Source: Coenobita brevimanus (Eukaryota > Arthropoda > Malacostraca > Decapoda > Coenobitidae). From it: a stretch of 64,000 nt of DNA. Positions 20,947-31,974 of this stretch are shown piece by piece (position 1 is the first letter of the stretch; every line of letters starts with the position of its first letter). A program made the position numbers and the translations under genes. A model generated the notes under the pieces. That model had not been told where the DNA came from. It worked only from the letters and a program-made list of their open reading frames with translations, and made no database searches. The stretch lies in the NCBI GenBank assembly GCA_032717465.1, contig CM064664.1, positions 1,018,717-1,082,716 on the forward strand. Direction: 5' to 3'.

Positions 20947-22580
20947 AACCTGTGACAAAACACAAGCACTACTGGTCATATTCTAATTAACCTGGGACAA
21001 AACACAAACACCACTGGTCATATTCTATGTATAACTAACCTGTGACAAAACACAAGCACTACTGGTCATATTCTATGTATAACTAACCTGGGACAAAACA
21101 TCAGCACTACTGGTCATATTCTAACTAACCTGTGACAAAACACAAGCACCACTGGTCATATTCTAATTAACCTGGGACAAAACACAAGCACCACTGGTCA
21201 TATTCTAACTAACCTGTGACAAAACACCAGCACCACTGGTCATATTCTAAGTATAACTAACCTGTGACAAAACACAAGCACCACTGGTCATATTCTATGT
21301 GTAACTAACCTGTGACAAAACACAAGCACCACTGGTCATATTCTAAGTATAACTAACCTGTGACAAAACACAAGCACCACTGGTCATATTCTAAGTATAA
21401 CTAACCTGTGACAAAACACAAGCACTACTGGTCATATTCTAAGTATAACTAACCTGGGACAAAACACCAGCACCACTGGTCATATTCTAACTAACCTGTG
21501 ACAAAACACAAGCACTACTGGTCATATTCTAAGTATAACTAACCTGTGACAAAACACAAGCACCACTGGTCATATTCTAAGTATAACTAACCTGTGACAA
21601 AACACAAGCACCACTGGTCATATTCTAACTAACCTGGGACAAAACACAAGCACCACTGGTCATATTCTAAGTATAACTAACCTGTGACAAAACACAAGCA
21701 CCACTGGTCATATTCTAAGTATAACTAACCTGTGACAAAACACAAGCACCACTGGTCATATTCTAAGTATAACTAACCTGTGACAAAACACAAGCACCAC
21801 TGGTCATATTCTAAGTATAACTAACCTGTGACAAAACACAAGCACTACTGGTCATATTCTAAGTATAACTAACCTGGGACAAAACACCAGCACCACTGGT
21901 CATATTCTAACTAACCTGTGACAAAACACAAGCACTACTGGTCATATTCTAAGTATAACTAACCTGTGACAAAACACAAGCACCACTGGTCATATTCTAA
22001 GTATAACTAACCTGTGACAAAACACAAGCACCACTGGTCATATTCTAACTAACCTGGGACAAAACACAAGCACCACTGGTCATATTCTAAGTATAACTAA
22101 CCTGTGACAAAACACAAGCACCACTGGTCATATTCTAAGTATAACTAACCTGTGACAAAACACAAGCACCACTGGTCATATTCTAAGTATAACTAACCTG
22201 TGACAAAACACAAGCACTACTGGTCATATTCTATGTGTAACTAACCTGTGACAAACACAAGCACCACTGGTCATATTCTATGTGTAACTAACCTGTGACA
22301 AAACACAAGCACCACTGGTCATATTCTATGTGTAACTAACCTGTGACAAAACACAAGCACCACTGGTCATATTCTATGTGTAACTAACCTGTGACAAAAC
22401 ACAAGCACCACTGGTCATATTCTATGTGTAACTAACCTGGGACAAAACACCAGCACCACTGGTCATATTCTATGTGTAACTAACCTGTGACAAAACACAA
22501 GCACCACTGGTCATATTCTATGTGTAACTAACCTGGGACAAAACACAAGCACCACTGGTCATATTCTATGTGTAACTAAA
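20947..22580. repeat. 48/42-bp satellite with 420-bp higher-order repeat
   Basis: About 35 copies of a unit containing AACCTGTGACAAAACACAAG and CACTGGTCATATTCTA. A 6-bp GTATAA-type segment is present or absent, giving 48- or 42-bp units. The sequence from about 21302 to 21797 is repeated without visible change 420 bp downstream (21722-22217). The left end abuts the gap. Confidence 0.97.
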
Positions 22581-22935
22581 GTGCTTCATCTTAACACGGC
22601 CCAAACTTATGTCCTTTTACACATTATCTGATGTAGCTCATTGGCAGAATAAGACAATACTGTAACTCTATATTTTTTTCCATACAAGTTCTTCATGACC
22701 AGCATTATATTCTTGGTGTTAAGCTCTTGCTACAACTCCATAATCAAGAGATGGTAATTTTAGTCAGAGTAAAAGGGTATCAGTAAATTATGTACAGAAT
22801 AACTGTAAACAGATACTGTCACTAGGTGTAAATGAAGATGCAATTATGTACAGAATAACTGTAAACAGATACTATCACTAGGTGTAAATGAAGATGCTAA
22901 TAATTAAATGGGGGTAAGTAAGTGTAAATTATGTA
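22581..22935. other. Unassigned, with a small tandem duplication
   Basis: 22680-22770 resembles the dispersed sequence at 60470-60570 (TTCTTCATGACCAGCATTAT, then GGTAATTTTAG). A 56-bp segment (TTATGTACAGAATAACTGTA) is duplicated at 22786-22897. Confidence 0.6.
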
Positions 22936-23859
22936 CAGTGGGGCACCAATTTTCGCGCCTAATTGGGTCCAAAAATAATGCGCGAAAGTGGAATTAGCGA
23001 AAGTTGGGGCATTGTCTTTATGGCAAAAAGGCTAATTGGTTCCCGGTTATCCTAAAGTAATATCAGATTTTCATTTTCACTTGCAATACAGTACATCAAA
23101 TCACTATTGTACATTGCATTGTGAGATACAAACAATAAAAACTGTACAGTACACATTATATGAGGAGAAACATACCACAGAGACCAGGTTGAGGTGTTTA
23201 ATGGATGTTGGGGGTAAGTATCCGAGGCGCGTGGCGGGCTTATTTAGCCACGCCAGACGTATTGGCGCCACCTCTTGCTGCCTTGCTACCATTCTCTCTC
23301 TCTGCACTGTCGATTCTGGGATGTTAAATATACGGCAGATTTCACTGTTTTTTGTGCCCTTGTCCATGTGTTCAACTATCTTCCTTTTTATTTCATTATT
23401 ATACTGCCGTTTCTTCACTCCAACACGATACTCTCTTTTAGCCTTGGCCTTTCCTCCCGACTTTGAATGTCCCGGCCACTTTTTATCACCACCACTGCCT
23501 CCCGGCCCTCCCCCCACACCACCAGGCTCTCCCCCCACACCACCAGGCTCTCCCCCCACACCACCAGGCCCTTTCCCCACACTACCAGGTATAGTAGAGG
23601 CCATTGAACCGTGAGAATCCAACACAATGGAGCTAGCACGCTCGTACACAATGGCGGGAATGGGTGGACAGAGTGTTGACATGACGTCATTCAAGATGGC
23701 GGTGCAGGAAATTCAAAGTTCAAAATATTGTCCCAAACCCAAAATTTGTGCGCGAAAATCGATTTTTTTCAAGCGAAAGTGGAAGTTAGGGAATATTTGG
23801 TGCATGCCGCGAAAGTGGATTCCGCGAATCCTGCTGTAGCGAAAGTTGGTGCACTACTG
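22936..23859. mobile_element. Pogo/Tigger-type DNA transposon, 924 bp
   Basis: The left end CAGTGGGGCACCAATTTTCG and right end (complement) CAGTAGTGCACCAACTTTCG form 20-bp-plus terminal inverted repeats with few mismatches. Both are flanked by TA (22934-22935 and 23860-23861), the target duplication of the Tc1/mariner-pogo superfamily. GCGAAAGT(G/T)G motifs repeat in the subterminal region on both sides. The element carries one minus-strand HTH frame and is too short for a full transposase, so it is non-autonomous. Confidence 0.88.
23104..23694 (-). CDS. HTH-domain protein of the pogo-type element (transposase N-terminal part only)
   Basis: A 196-codon open frame. Residues about 90-130 include KKRQYNNEIKRKIVEHMDKG and SEICRIFNIPESTVQR, a helix-turn-helix of the pogo/CENP-B/psq type that binds transposon ends. 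Residues about 34-68 are a Gly-rich low-complexity run made by tandem GGTGGTGTGGGGGGAGAGCC-like 30-bp units. The DDE catalytic domain is absent: the frame ends soon after the HTH and runs toward the left TIR. An in-frame Met near residue 31 (MASTIPG) is an alternative start. It could be a truncated relic or a DNA-binding-only product; expression cannot be judged. Confidence 0.5.
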   Translation of the reverse strand: MNDVMSTLCPPIPAIVYERASSIVLDSHGSMASTIPGSVGKGPGGVGGEPGGVGGEPGGVGGGPGGSGGDKKWPGHSKSGGKAKAKREYRVGVKKRQYNNEIKRKIVEHMDKGTKNSEICRIFNIPESTVQRERMVARQQEVAPIRLAWLNKPATRLGYLPPTSIKHLNLVSVVCFSSYNVYCTVFIVCISQCNVQ

Positions 23860-23935
23860 TATAAAAGAAACACAAATGGTACTGAAAATAGGTGTAAATG
23901 GGCAAGTTGATGTAAAAAGATGCCAAATAATACAC

Positions 23936-24082
23936 CTTAAATTCTCTGATCTGTGGATGATCAGCCGGCTCATACGTGTCGCTCTTCATCCGCTTGGAAT
24001 ACTGAACCGTCAGTGGGAGATGGAGTACACCGGCGGGACAGTACTCCTCAGTGTGGTAATCCATGTCGACGGTACAGGTGAA
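23936..24082 (-). CDS. Candidate internal exon of an unidentified host gene
   Basis: On the minus strand, CTCTTTCCCTCATTGACAG precedes the exon (a good pyrimidine-rich acceptor), and the exon ends GAATTTAAG followed by GTGTAT (donor). The 147-bp interval is exactly 49 codons, open in one frame (FTCTVDMDYHTEEYCPAGVL to DHPQIREFK). Its third codon positions are richer in G/C than the neighbouring DNA. I do not recognise the protein. It sits between the pogo element (76 bp away on the donor side) and a retroelement A-tail about 19 bp beyond the acceptor. Confidence 0.55.
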
Positions 24083-24100
24083 CTGTCAATGAGGGAAAGA

Positions 24101-24260
24101 GTTTTTTTTTTTTTTTTTATGGAAGAAAGAAGGGACCAAAGGCTAGGAGCCCACAAACCATTCCATTCAAGAAAAAAACAAAAACAATACAAAAGAGAAT
24201 CAAATTCAAGATCCGTTCATTTCGAGTTACAGCTTGTCTGTGTTCATATAATGGAACTAA
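24101..24260 (-). mobile_element. LINE 3'-terminal fragment with A-tail
   Basis: Read on the minus strand, it shares GGCTCCTAGCCTTTGGTCCC and CTTCTTTC with 63400-63450 and ends in a run of about 18 A (plus-strand T run at 24101-24118). Confidence 0.7.
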
Positions 24261-24757
24261 AAGTCATGGCTGCATGAAACTCCAAGAACTTTAGTTGTCA
24301 GGTGGGAATGACTCTCCTTGGTTACCAGCCAATATATAATTTATCTTTCAGTCTGAATACACTTGTCCTGCAACAGAGGTGAAAGGAGCAGGTCTCCCAT
24401 AAGCTGAATTAAAAAATATATAAAAACAGCACTTGGGTTAAAGGGGCTTAGGAAAATGGTATGTAATGAAGGTGTTAATGAAGGTTGTCACAAACTGAAT
24501 AACTTTGTGAACAGTTGGGTAGGGACACCCTCAGGTGGTGGCAGTGATATAACCACTTGGTAGCACTGCCTAAGCTCCTTCCCCATCCTCCAAACAGGGG
24601 AGTGTGCACTGCAGGGGAAAGACACCTTTGGACTTACAGCACTCCAGTCACAGGATAGGGTAGGAGAAGAAGGACATAACCAGGCAGTGGAACTGTCTAG
24701 TTATATCAGTGTTACCATATGAAGCGTCTCTCTCTCTCCATCACTGAAAATAATTAA

Positions 24758-24833
<76 letters not shown>

Positions 24834-24845
24834 ATATGTAGTGAT
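24261..24845. other. Unassigned, with (CA)n
   Basis: Around 24535 and 24700 there are inverted relatives of the TGATATAACCA sequence seen at 58-295. (CA)n lies at about 24762-24830. No gene supported. Confidence 0.5.
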
Positions 24846-26400
24846 AAAATACTGTATATAAAAGTGGAAGTGCAGGAAGTGCATAAATTACTGGAAACTC
24901 AAGATGTAAGGAAAGCACCAGGACCTGATGGAATCTCTAATTGGGTACTGAAGGAATGCAGAGAACAACTGGCGGATAAGATTCACAGTTTAATTGTGTG
25001 TTCTCTGGAAGAGGGGAAAGTGCCTCAGGAATGGAAGAGGGCAAATGTGGTACCAATTTATAAGGGAGGGAACAGAGAAGAACCCCTGAATTACAGACCA
25101 GTGTCCATGACCAGCATAGTCGCAAAATTGTGCAAGAGAATCCTGAAAGACAGATGGATAAAATATCAGCAAGAGATGAATATTTTGGCTGAATGTCAGT
25201 TTGGGTTCAGAAGTGGAAGGTCGTGTGTTTCCAACTTGTTGAGCTTTTACTCAAGAGCGATTGATGTGCTACAGGAGAGAGAGACAGCTGGGTGGATTGT
25301 GTGTATCTAGATCTGGAGAAAGTTTTTGACACGGCACCCCACAAGCAACTAATGTGGAAAATGAAGCACACAGAAGGACTGAAGGGAAACCTCCTGGAAT
25401 GGATGGGAGGCTTTTTGAGAGACACACAAATGAGGACAGTAATAAAGGACAAGATGTCTGGATGGAGGGAAGTAACAAGTGGAGTCCCACAGGGCTCGGT
25501 GTTGGCGCCAGTGATGTTCCTGATTTACGTAAACGATATGGTAGATGGAATGAACAGTTATGCAAGTCTGTTTGCTGATGATGCAAAGATCTTGAGGAAA
25601 ATAGAAGTTGACAAAAAATGTAAAATGCTGCAGGAGGATCTGGATAGGACACAGCATTGGAGCCGGATGTGGGAAATGAAATTCAATGCAAAAATATGTA
25701 AAATATTGGAAATAGGCAAAAGAACCAAGAGGCCATCACTGAATTATCTGATGGGTAATGAACCAATCACAAAAGTAAGAGAAGAGAAAGATTTGGAGTG
25801 CTGGTCCGGGATAGTTTGTCACCGGAAAAACACATTAACAAGATAGAGAGACGTACAATCTCTTGACAAACATACGAGTGGCATTCCATTACATGAATGA
25901 GGAAATGATGAAAAAATTGATAGTGGCCATGATCCGCCCCAGGTTGGAATATGCGGCAGTGGTGTGGTGCCCACACAAAAAGAAAGATATAAACAAGATC
26001 GAGAGAATACAAAGAACAGCAACCAAGATGGTCCCCAGCCTGGCAGATCTGTCATACAGAGAGAGGCTGGAAAAGCTGGACCTGCCTTCCCTAGAAGAAA
26101 GGAGAGAGAGGGGCGACATGATTGCAGTGTTCAGGGCCATGATGGGAATAAATAAAATTGATAAAAATGATCTATTTGTATGGGATGGGTGAGTAACAAG
26201 AGGACACAGAATGAAACTGAAAAAGCCAAGCTGCTTGAAGGATATCAAGAAATACAGCTTTCCATATAGATGCACAGACCTGTGGAATAGCCTGGACAAA
26301 GAGATCGTCCAGTCTAAAAACTTAAACGAGTTCAAAGCAAAATTTGACTTAATGAGAAAAAGAGACAGGACCCCACGAGCATAGCTCATTTCCTGTATAT
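24846..26400 (+). pseudogene. CR1/Jockey-group LINE reverse transcriptase, 5'-truncated
   Basis: RT motifs in order: KAPGPDGISNWVLKEC (about 24915-24960), NYRPVSMTSI, FGFRSGRSC, YLDLEKVFDTAPH (motif A, Asp present), GVPQGSVLAPVMFLIYVNDM (motif B) and LFADDAKI (motif C with the catalytic DD). The C-terminal region has RIQRTATKM ... RRERGDMIAVFR and LWNSLDKEIV. The frame breaks near 25300, 25797 and 25855, and a stop lies at 26190-26192, so it is inactive. It lacks the endonuclease. It ends near 26400 before a (CA)n at 26416-26446. Confidence 0.9.
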
Positions 26401-26413
26401 CACAACTAGGAAA

Positions 26414-26448
<35 letters not shown>

Positions 26449-26451
26449 AAA

Positions 26452-26690
26452 TATCTATCTATCCATCTATCTATTGCCAGATGACTTGATCCTGCAAAAG
26501 GTGGCCGCAGACAAAACGCCTCCATGTCGCCCTGTTTCCCACCATTTCATTGCCCAGCTCCCAGTTCACACCCCCCTCTCTCATGTACTTCTCCACTCCA
26601 TTCCTCCATCTCATTCTCGGCCTCCCCCTCCCTCTTCTCCCCTCCACCTCACTCACATACACTCTTCTCGTCAGTCTCTCACTCTCCATC
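26452..26690 (-). mobile_element. RTE-like LINE 3' end with 7-bp target duplication
   Basis: CATAAAA occurs at 26445-26451 and 26691-26697, flanking a (TAGA)n-tailed 3' fragment coding RGRPRMRWRNGVEKYM on the minus strand. A classic 5'-truncated insertion. Confidence 0.88.
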
Positions 26691-26854
26691 CATAAAAGGT
26701 TCGTCAGCAGAAGTGTCAGCAATTTCAACCCTGTCATCATCCATTACATTACCCATCTGCAGATCACAGCTCCTTAAAAAGTGCAAGGTTCTGAGCTGCC
26801 CCTTAAATGATTCAACACAAGTCCATTACCAGGCATGCAACAAACAAATACTAT

Positions 26855-27606
26855 CTATCTATCTATCTATCCATAGCCCGACACCCTAATCCCACACAAG
26901 GTGGCTGCAGACAAAACGCCTCCAAGTCGCTCTGTTACCCACCATTTGACTGCCCTCCCCCAACTCACTCCCCTCTCCCTCATATACTCCAACCCTCCAC
27001 CTCATCCTCCACACACATCCATCTATCCATCCACTGCCAGACGCCTTAATCCCATACGGGGTGGCCACAAACAAATTGTCTCCATGTCACCCTGTCCCCC
27101 ACCATTTCACTGCCCTACTCCCGATTCACACTCCCCTCTCTCATATACCTCTCCACTTCACCCCTCCATCTCATCCTTGGCCTTCCCCTCCCTCTCTCCT
27201 CCTCCTCCTCCTCACTCACCTACACTCTCCTCGTCAGTCTCTCACTCTCCATCCTCTCCACATGGCCAAACCACCTCAATTTGTTCCTCCTAACACTTCC
27301 TATCACATCCACATCCAAACCACAATGCTCCTTCACATCCTCATTTGTCAGTCTGTCTTTCCATGTGACTCCACATGCTCCTCTCAAATAACTGATTTCC
27401 ACTGCTCTTACTCTTGACTTGTGTCCCTCCAACAAGGTCCAAGCTTCACTTCCATACGTTAGAGTTGGTATCACAATACTGTCATGTAGTAACTCTTTCA
27501 TTTCCATGTTCACTTCCATGTTTCCTATCACTGCTCTCAAGGAACCAGCAACCTTTCTTCTCTGTTGTACCCTTTCAAGCACTTCACCCTCCAAACTTCC
27601 ATCTTT
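26855..27606 (-). mobile_element. Two adjacent RTE-like LINE 3' ends
   Basis: A short copy with its own TATC tail (26855-27000) abuts a longer one (27021-27606). The longer copy encodes LTYGSEAWTLLEGHKSRVRA and LRWFGHVERM. Both are minus strand and 5'-truncated. Confidence 0.85.
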
Positions 27607-28360
27607 TAACTTCCAGCTTCTAACTACTATAATTAAACCACTGACAACATGAATCCTACACTGACACAAGTGAATATAGTTAGGAAAAATGTAGTATGCA
27701 AAGGAATCCAGAGTTATTACAAAGCACTGTACTTTTCACAAGCATGAACACCTCATCATCCCCATCCAATTTTCCACAATTACAAATGAGGTGGACTGGA
27801 TCCAGTGACAAGCAAAGGAAAACACAAAAGTGAGAGGAACTATACACCCAAAGCTCAATGAACAGGCCCATACATTCATTCATTTATCATTCAAGCCTTC
27901 TAAATTCTTGGCTTCATCCTACTGAAAACAGTGACAGGCGATATACTTTACTTTCTTACCTTAGTGTCACAACAACTGTGAGGCAGAACCCTTCCACTGT
28001 CAAGTTTCTTTTAAGCATGCAAGTCTTGTCCTATGAACCTCAATATATACACTCTTTCTTCCAATTCATTTCTATTCTTCAATCCTTTTGCCTCATAAAT
28101 ATTCACATTTGTTTTTTTCACAAATTTCTTTAAAATATTAAGCTATTTCCTTTGCCTTCCACCCTCACATTCCATCTAAATTTTTCATCACCGACATCCT
28201 ACTGATTAATTTTGATAGATCCATACAGTACAATATAAAACTCTTCCACCCATTTACCCGAACATTTACTTACTCCTCATCTTTTTAGAAGTTTTATTTC
28301 ATTTCATTTATAAGGCTGTCCATATTTTTTATCCTATTCAAAGGGATTTTTGTAAGCAGC
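27607..28360. other. Unassigned AT-rich sequence
   Basis: No supported gene or repeat. A small minus-strand frame around 27690-27880 has no convincing splice sites. Confidence 0.45.
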
Positions 28361-28800
28361 ATGTGTTAGGAGTGTATGTTGTATGGTAGTGAGACCTGGG
28401 CAGTAAAAGAAGAGGATATTCATTTCAACCGTAAGGAGATGACAATGATTAGACATGCAGTGTGTTCTTGAATGCAAGGCCTTGGGGAGTGGAAGGCTAG
28501 GATTATGATTGCATAGTTGAGAGGATGGTTGGGACTTAAATGTATTGGTGCTTTAATGAAGAGGGGTAGACTGAGATGGTTTGGGCAGGTTGAGAGGATG
28601 GAAGATGACAACTGGATGAGGAAGGTGAAAAGTGTGAATGTCAGGAGTCAGGCTACGAGAAACAGACCAAAAAAAACCTTGGATGAAGTTACAATGCAAC
28701 ATCAGGGATAAGAGACTGAACAGCGAGGCTCCCAGAAACCGTGCAGTGTGGAAAGCTGCTATTAGGTAATCAAGGCCAACACATGCAAGCAAGTTGGAGC
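28361..28800 (+). pseudogene. LINE ORF2 C-terminal fragment
   Basis: Plus-strand translation gives LYGSETWAVKEED, then RGRLRWFGQVERMEDDNWM. This is the conserved segment between RT and the C-terminus of several LINE clades. It is followed by RNRPKKTLDEV and a tail (AGAAACCGTGCAGTGTGGAA) also found near 34205. Stops and frame changes are present. Confidence 0.75.
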
Positions 28801-28969
28801 TTTTACAAACGATATGGCGATCCAATCTACGCAAGCCACATATCTTCATGAGTCGTCTCATAACCACTGCTGTCACTTCTAACTTTTTTGATACAGTACT
28901 CACACCATATACTACAGTGCTGGAAAAAAAGAAAAAAGAAAAAAAAAAAGATGTTTGTGGCAGGTGGGG

Positions 28970-29240
28970 ACACTCACCATCCACTCACTCGATGTAGTGC
29001 TGCTCTCAGGTGTCTGCTCTTTCCTCTCCTCCTTCCTTCTATCCTCTTCTGTCTTTCTTTACTTCATTCTTTCCTCATCCTTGTGCCTAAGGATGACTTT
29101 ACACTTCCTCTTCTGTCTTTCTTTCATTCACTCTTTCCTCTTCCTTCTGCCTTTGGGTGACTACACTGAGTGACAAGCCAAATTGTGTCCTGTACACCAG
29201 GAAACCATTTACTATGCTGGGTGGTAACCATATAACCAAA
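28970..29240 (+). mobile_element. SINE-like dispersed repeat, partial copy
   Basis: CCATCCACTCACTCGATGTAGTGCTGC, pyrimidine-rich body, TGACAAGCCAAA and GGAAACCATTTAC in the same order as 54868-55212 and 58085-58488. The 3' end is replaced by the tRNA-type SINE at 29243. (Leading motif abbreviated: CCATCCACTCACTCGATG.). Confidence 0.75.
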
Positions 29241-29242
29241 TT

Positions 29243-29463
29243 ATGGCGCCTGGTGGTTTAGTGGGTAATTACGGTGCTCCAATCGGATAGAGCCGGTGAA
29301 GGTTTGTGTCCAAGGAATGCTTGGGGTTTACTGCTTATGTAATGCCACTCAGGGATGAGTGAGGCTGGTCACTCTCATCTTAAATGTCAGGACCAACTTG
29401 CCTTGCCCCGGGCTCCTACCCTCCTCATGGGGCAACACAGGATTGGATAATGGGTGGATGGAT
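29243..29463 (+). mobile_element. tRNA-derived SINE
   Basis: GGCGCCTGGTGGTTTAGTGG resembles a pol III box A region and GGTGAAGGTTTGTGTCC a degenerate box B about 35 bp later. An unrelated body and a GGATGGATGG tail follow. This fits a tRNA head fused to a SINE body. Confidence 0.55.
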
Positions 29464-31441
29464 GGTTCACATTAATGTCTGAGAACACAACAGCACAAAC
29501 CAGTACTGATTTTCATCCTACTACTATTGTACCTGATCATTATAACCCCTTCCACCTACAGGCAATTTATAATTCATTCGTGCCATCACTAGGCAATATC
29601 ATTAAGCTTAGGATACACTTTCCCCATCCAAGATGTCAGATATAGCCTTAATTAACCCCTTCTCTACCAGTGGGATCTCCTATGGTGAATAAAATTACCT
29701 AGCTGTGGCAAGTACTGTGTGAACTACCAAAACGTTACTATACTGAAGGGGTTAATCATCTGATGGAAACACCCAGCATCAACAGGCTTACTCTGACTGT
29801 ATCATCATCATTACCCAATAGCTTATATTACACAAGGTGGGAAAAATCTACAACGAATCATAGAAGAACGTAAGTCCGCAGTACAACCTCTTCTCCTGTG
29901 TCAAAGGAGGTACAAAAACCTTGCAATCTGTACAAGTGTTAGGCAGTGGGGTCACTATACCCCTACACCAATACATGGCATACACACTGTCACACCCCAC
30001 TACCTGTACCCTCCTCCTAGGGTACCTCATACCCATACTTCCAACTGTCAGTCTTGCTGAGGAAACAAGTTCAAACCACTTTGTGCATGTACTAAGATGG
30101 GGTAAACTGATGGCATGGACTGTAAACAACTGAAGCCTTGAAATGAGTACTGCATCAGTGCCTAAAAACTGGTAGACAGTTTGGTCAGATTGTGTATGAC
30201 TGGCCTACATGCCTTATTCAGCTGGGCTGGGCCTTCACTGCTGCTGTAATAGATGTTCAGACATGCACCTACTCTAATGCAGTCAATCAAATAAGTATCA
30301 CACTGGGGGAGGGGGGTTACAATGATATCCCAAATTATCAGCATAGCTTGGGAAGTTCCAAGGAGATCAATCTATTAACACTGGAATATGTATATGATAA
30401 TAATACTGGCTGGAAAATGCCACAAGCAAACATTATATGACATCCTAATGAAGGCAGGTTTATCAATGTGGGGAAAAAATCATGAGGTATTTTTCAGTAA
30501 TCATCCATATTAATTCATGTTGTGTCCCACTGACTGACTGAGGTCCCACTGACTGACTGACTGACTGTACATGAGTCTTACATGAAAACCTGGACTGAGT
30601 ATACAAAACTGTCATGAACATCCAGGCCTGAGGAATGTACAGTGCAGTGGATACTCACACAGAAACATGAGGGCAACTGCCAATGACATTCTCATTAACA
30701 AACGGAAATGTAAAGGTGAAAAAAAAAAAAACTTCAGTATGCATTCATTGCACCATTTTTCATGAGAGCTGGCCTTCTTTTCCACCATGGTCAATACTCC
30801 TCCTCCACTCAAAAACAATGTCCTGGGAAGCAAGTGGTTATCCTCGTGTATGAACTGAGGTCCAGCCTCACCGTCAAACTGAACTGTGTATGAGCTAACA
30901 CCACATTCCATAAACCTTCAGTCCAGTCAAGACTGTCAATTCAAAGTGTGTGTGTGTGTGTGTGTGTGTAAGGGGGCTTAATCTCATCCATCTACAGCTT
31001 TTTTTTCTGCTTCCACATTACTTTATTCAATTTAGGAAATTGTTCAAACAGGAGGGGTAAGACACCAGTACAGAATTGATTAATCTCTTCATCAGTAGAG
31101 ATCCTTCTAAAATAATAAGGATGTCCCTGGACTGAAGGGGTTAAGTCACTGTTCATGACAGAGAACATCCTGTCCCAAGGTAAAGCACTGATTACAATCT
31201 TCCAGTATGCCTTCATTGCCACAATGTCTTTTGTGTCTGATTCTGTTTACTGCCAGACAACCACCAGCCTAGGAGAGACATTACAGTACAGTACAATGAC
31301 TGGGTTAGCACCATCCTCATTAAACTCTTCAGTATGATGACACCTTAATAAAGTTATTCTGGCTATGAACAAACAAGTGTTTTCAACTGAAAAAAGACAT
31401 TTCATAGTGAAAGGGCAGAGTCTCTTTCCATACCACCCACC
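29464..31441. other. Low-repeat sequence, possibly intronic or 3' untranslated
   Basis: Contains an A run at 30719-30731, a short (GACT)n at 30523-30570 and (GT)n at about 30947-30968. Several minus-strand frames (30612-30911, 30992-31222) lack convincing splice signals. AATAAA-type signals occur, including a minus-strand one at 31021-31026. Confidence 0.4.
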
Positions 31442-31506
31442 TTACTCATGCTCACGTACTTTCTCAATGAGCTGATACACCTCCATGTACTCTGCCCATT
31501 CCTGGC
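31442..31506 (-). CDS. Candidate terminal exon, unidentified gene
   Basis: On the minus strand CTGCCTCCACCCCAG is a strong acceptor. The following 65 bp reads (after two bases) QEWAEYMEVYQLIEKVREHE and a TAA stop. A second acceptor (TTTTTTGGTCAG, exon from 31548) would keep the same frame. The peptide is rich in charged and aromatic residues and looks protein-like, but I recognise no family. Confidence 0.35.
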
Positions 31507-31563
31507 CTGGGGTGGAGGCAGTCACTGTGTGTGGCAGCTTTGTACACCCTGACCAAAAAAGGA

Positions 31564-31569
31564 TTTATT
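31564..31569 (-). promoter_or_regulatory. Possible polyadenylation signal AATAAA
   Basis: Minus-strand AATAAA about 117 bp downstream of the candidate stop codon at 31686-31688. Confidence 0.3.
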
Positions 31570-31685
31570 AATCTGTGCCCTCTGGCAACCCCTTTTAACT
31601 TGTCAGTTGACATGTTAACTATATCTGCCTGGTCAAATGAAAAGCAGATATAAATAATAGTGAATGAATGAATGTCAAGCCCATT

Positions 31686-31806
31686 TCACTGGATATGCTG
31701 TTGTTTGCTCTCCCTCTCCTGCGCTTTCTCTTTCCTTGCTTTCTGAACACTGCCTTCCTTAGGATGGTCAAAGAAATCTGGATGACGATGATGATACTCA
31801 ATGATA
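31686..31806 (-). CDS. Candidate terminal exon, unidentified gene
   Basis: On the minus strand the acceptor TTTACCTGTCAG is followed by one base, then an open frame of 39 codons (IIEYHHRHPDFFDHPKEGSV, then a Lys/Glu/Gln-rich tail) to a TGA at 31686-31688. The charged C-terminal tail and the downstream AATAAA fit a last coding exon. No family recognised. It could alternatively splice into the exon at 31506 from an internal GT, but that donor is weak. Confidence 0.35.
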
Positions 31807-31974
31807 CTGACAGGTAAATCTATCACATGCGAACTCTTACATTTAAAAATCAAGTGCTGCTACAGTACTGACATACAGTAACTCCTGGAGAGTAATATCT
31901 CTAATTTGCATTACTATCATCATCATCATGACCCAGACCTCTCTTCCCACCTAAAAATGTGGTGAGGTAAGATC

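Noticed and set aside
20947..22580. CRISPR array (regular repeats with apparent spacers)
   Set aside because: The whole 42/48-bp unit repeats with no unique spacers, in a eukaryotic context. It is a satellite.
29895..30050. Possible small minus-strand exon after TTGTTTCCTCAG
   Set aside because: The acceptor is good but the donor choice and frame are ambiguous and the peptide is unremarkable. Evidence too thin.
30612..30911. 99-codon minus-strand frame beginning MECGVSSYTVQFDGEAG
   Set aside because: Protein-like at first sight, but no acceptor or donor in suitable places, an A/T run interrupts it, and no family is recognisable. Not called.
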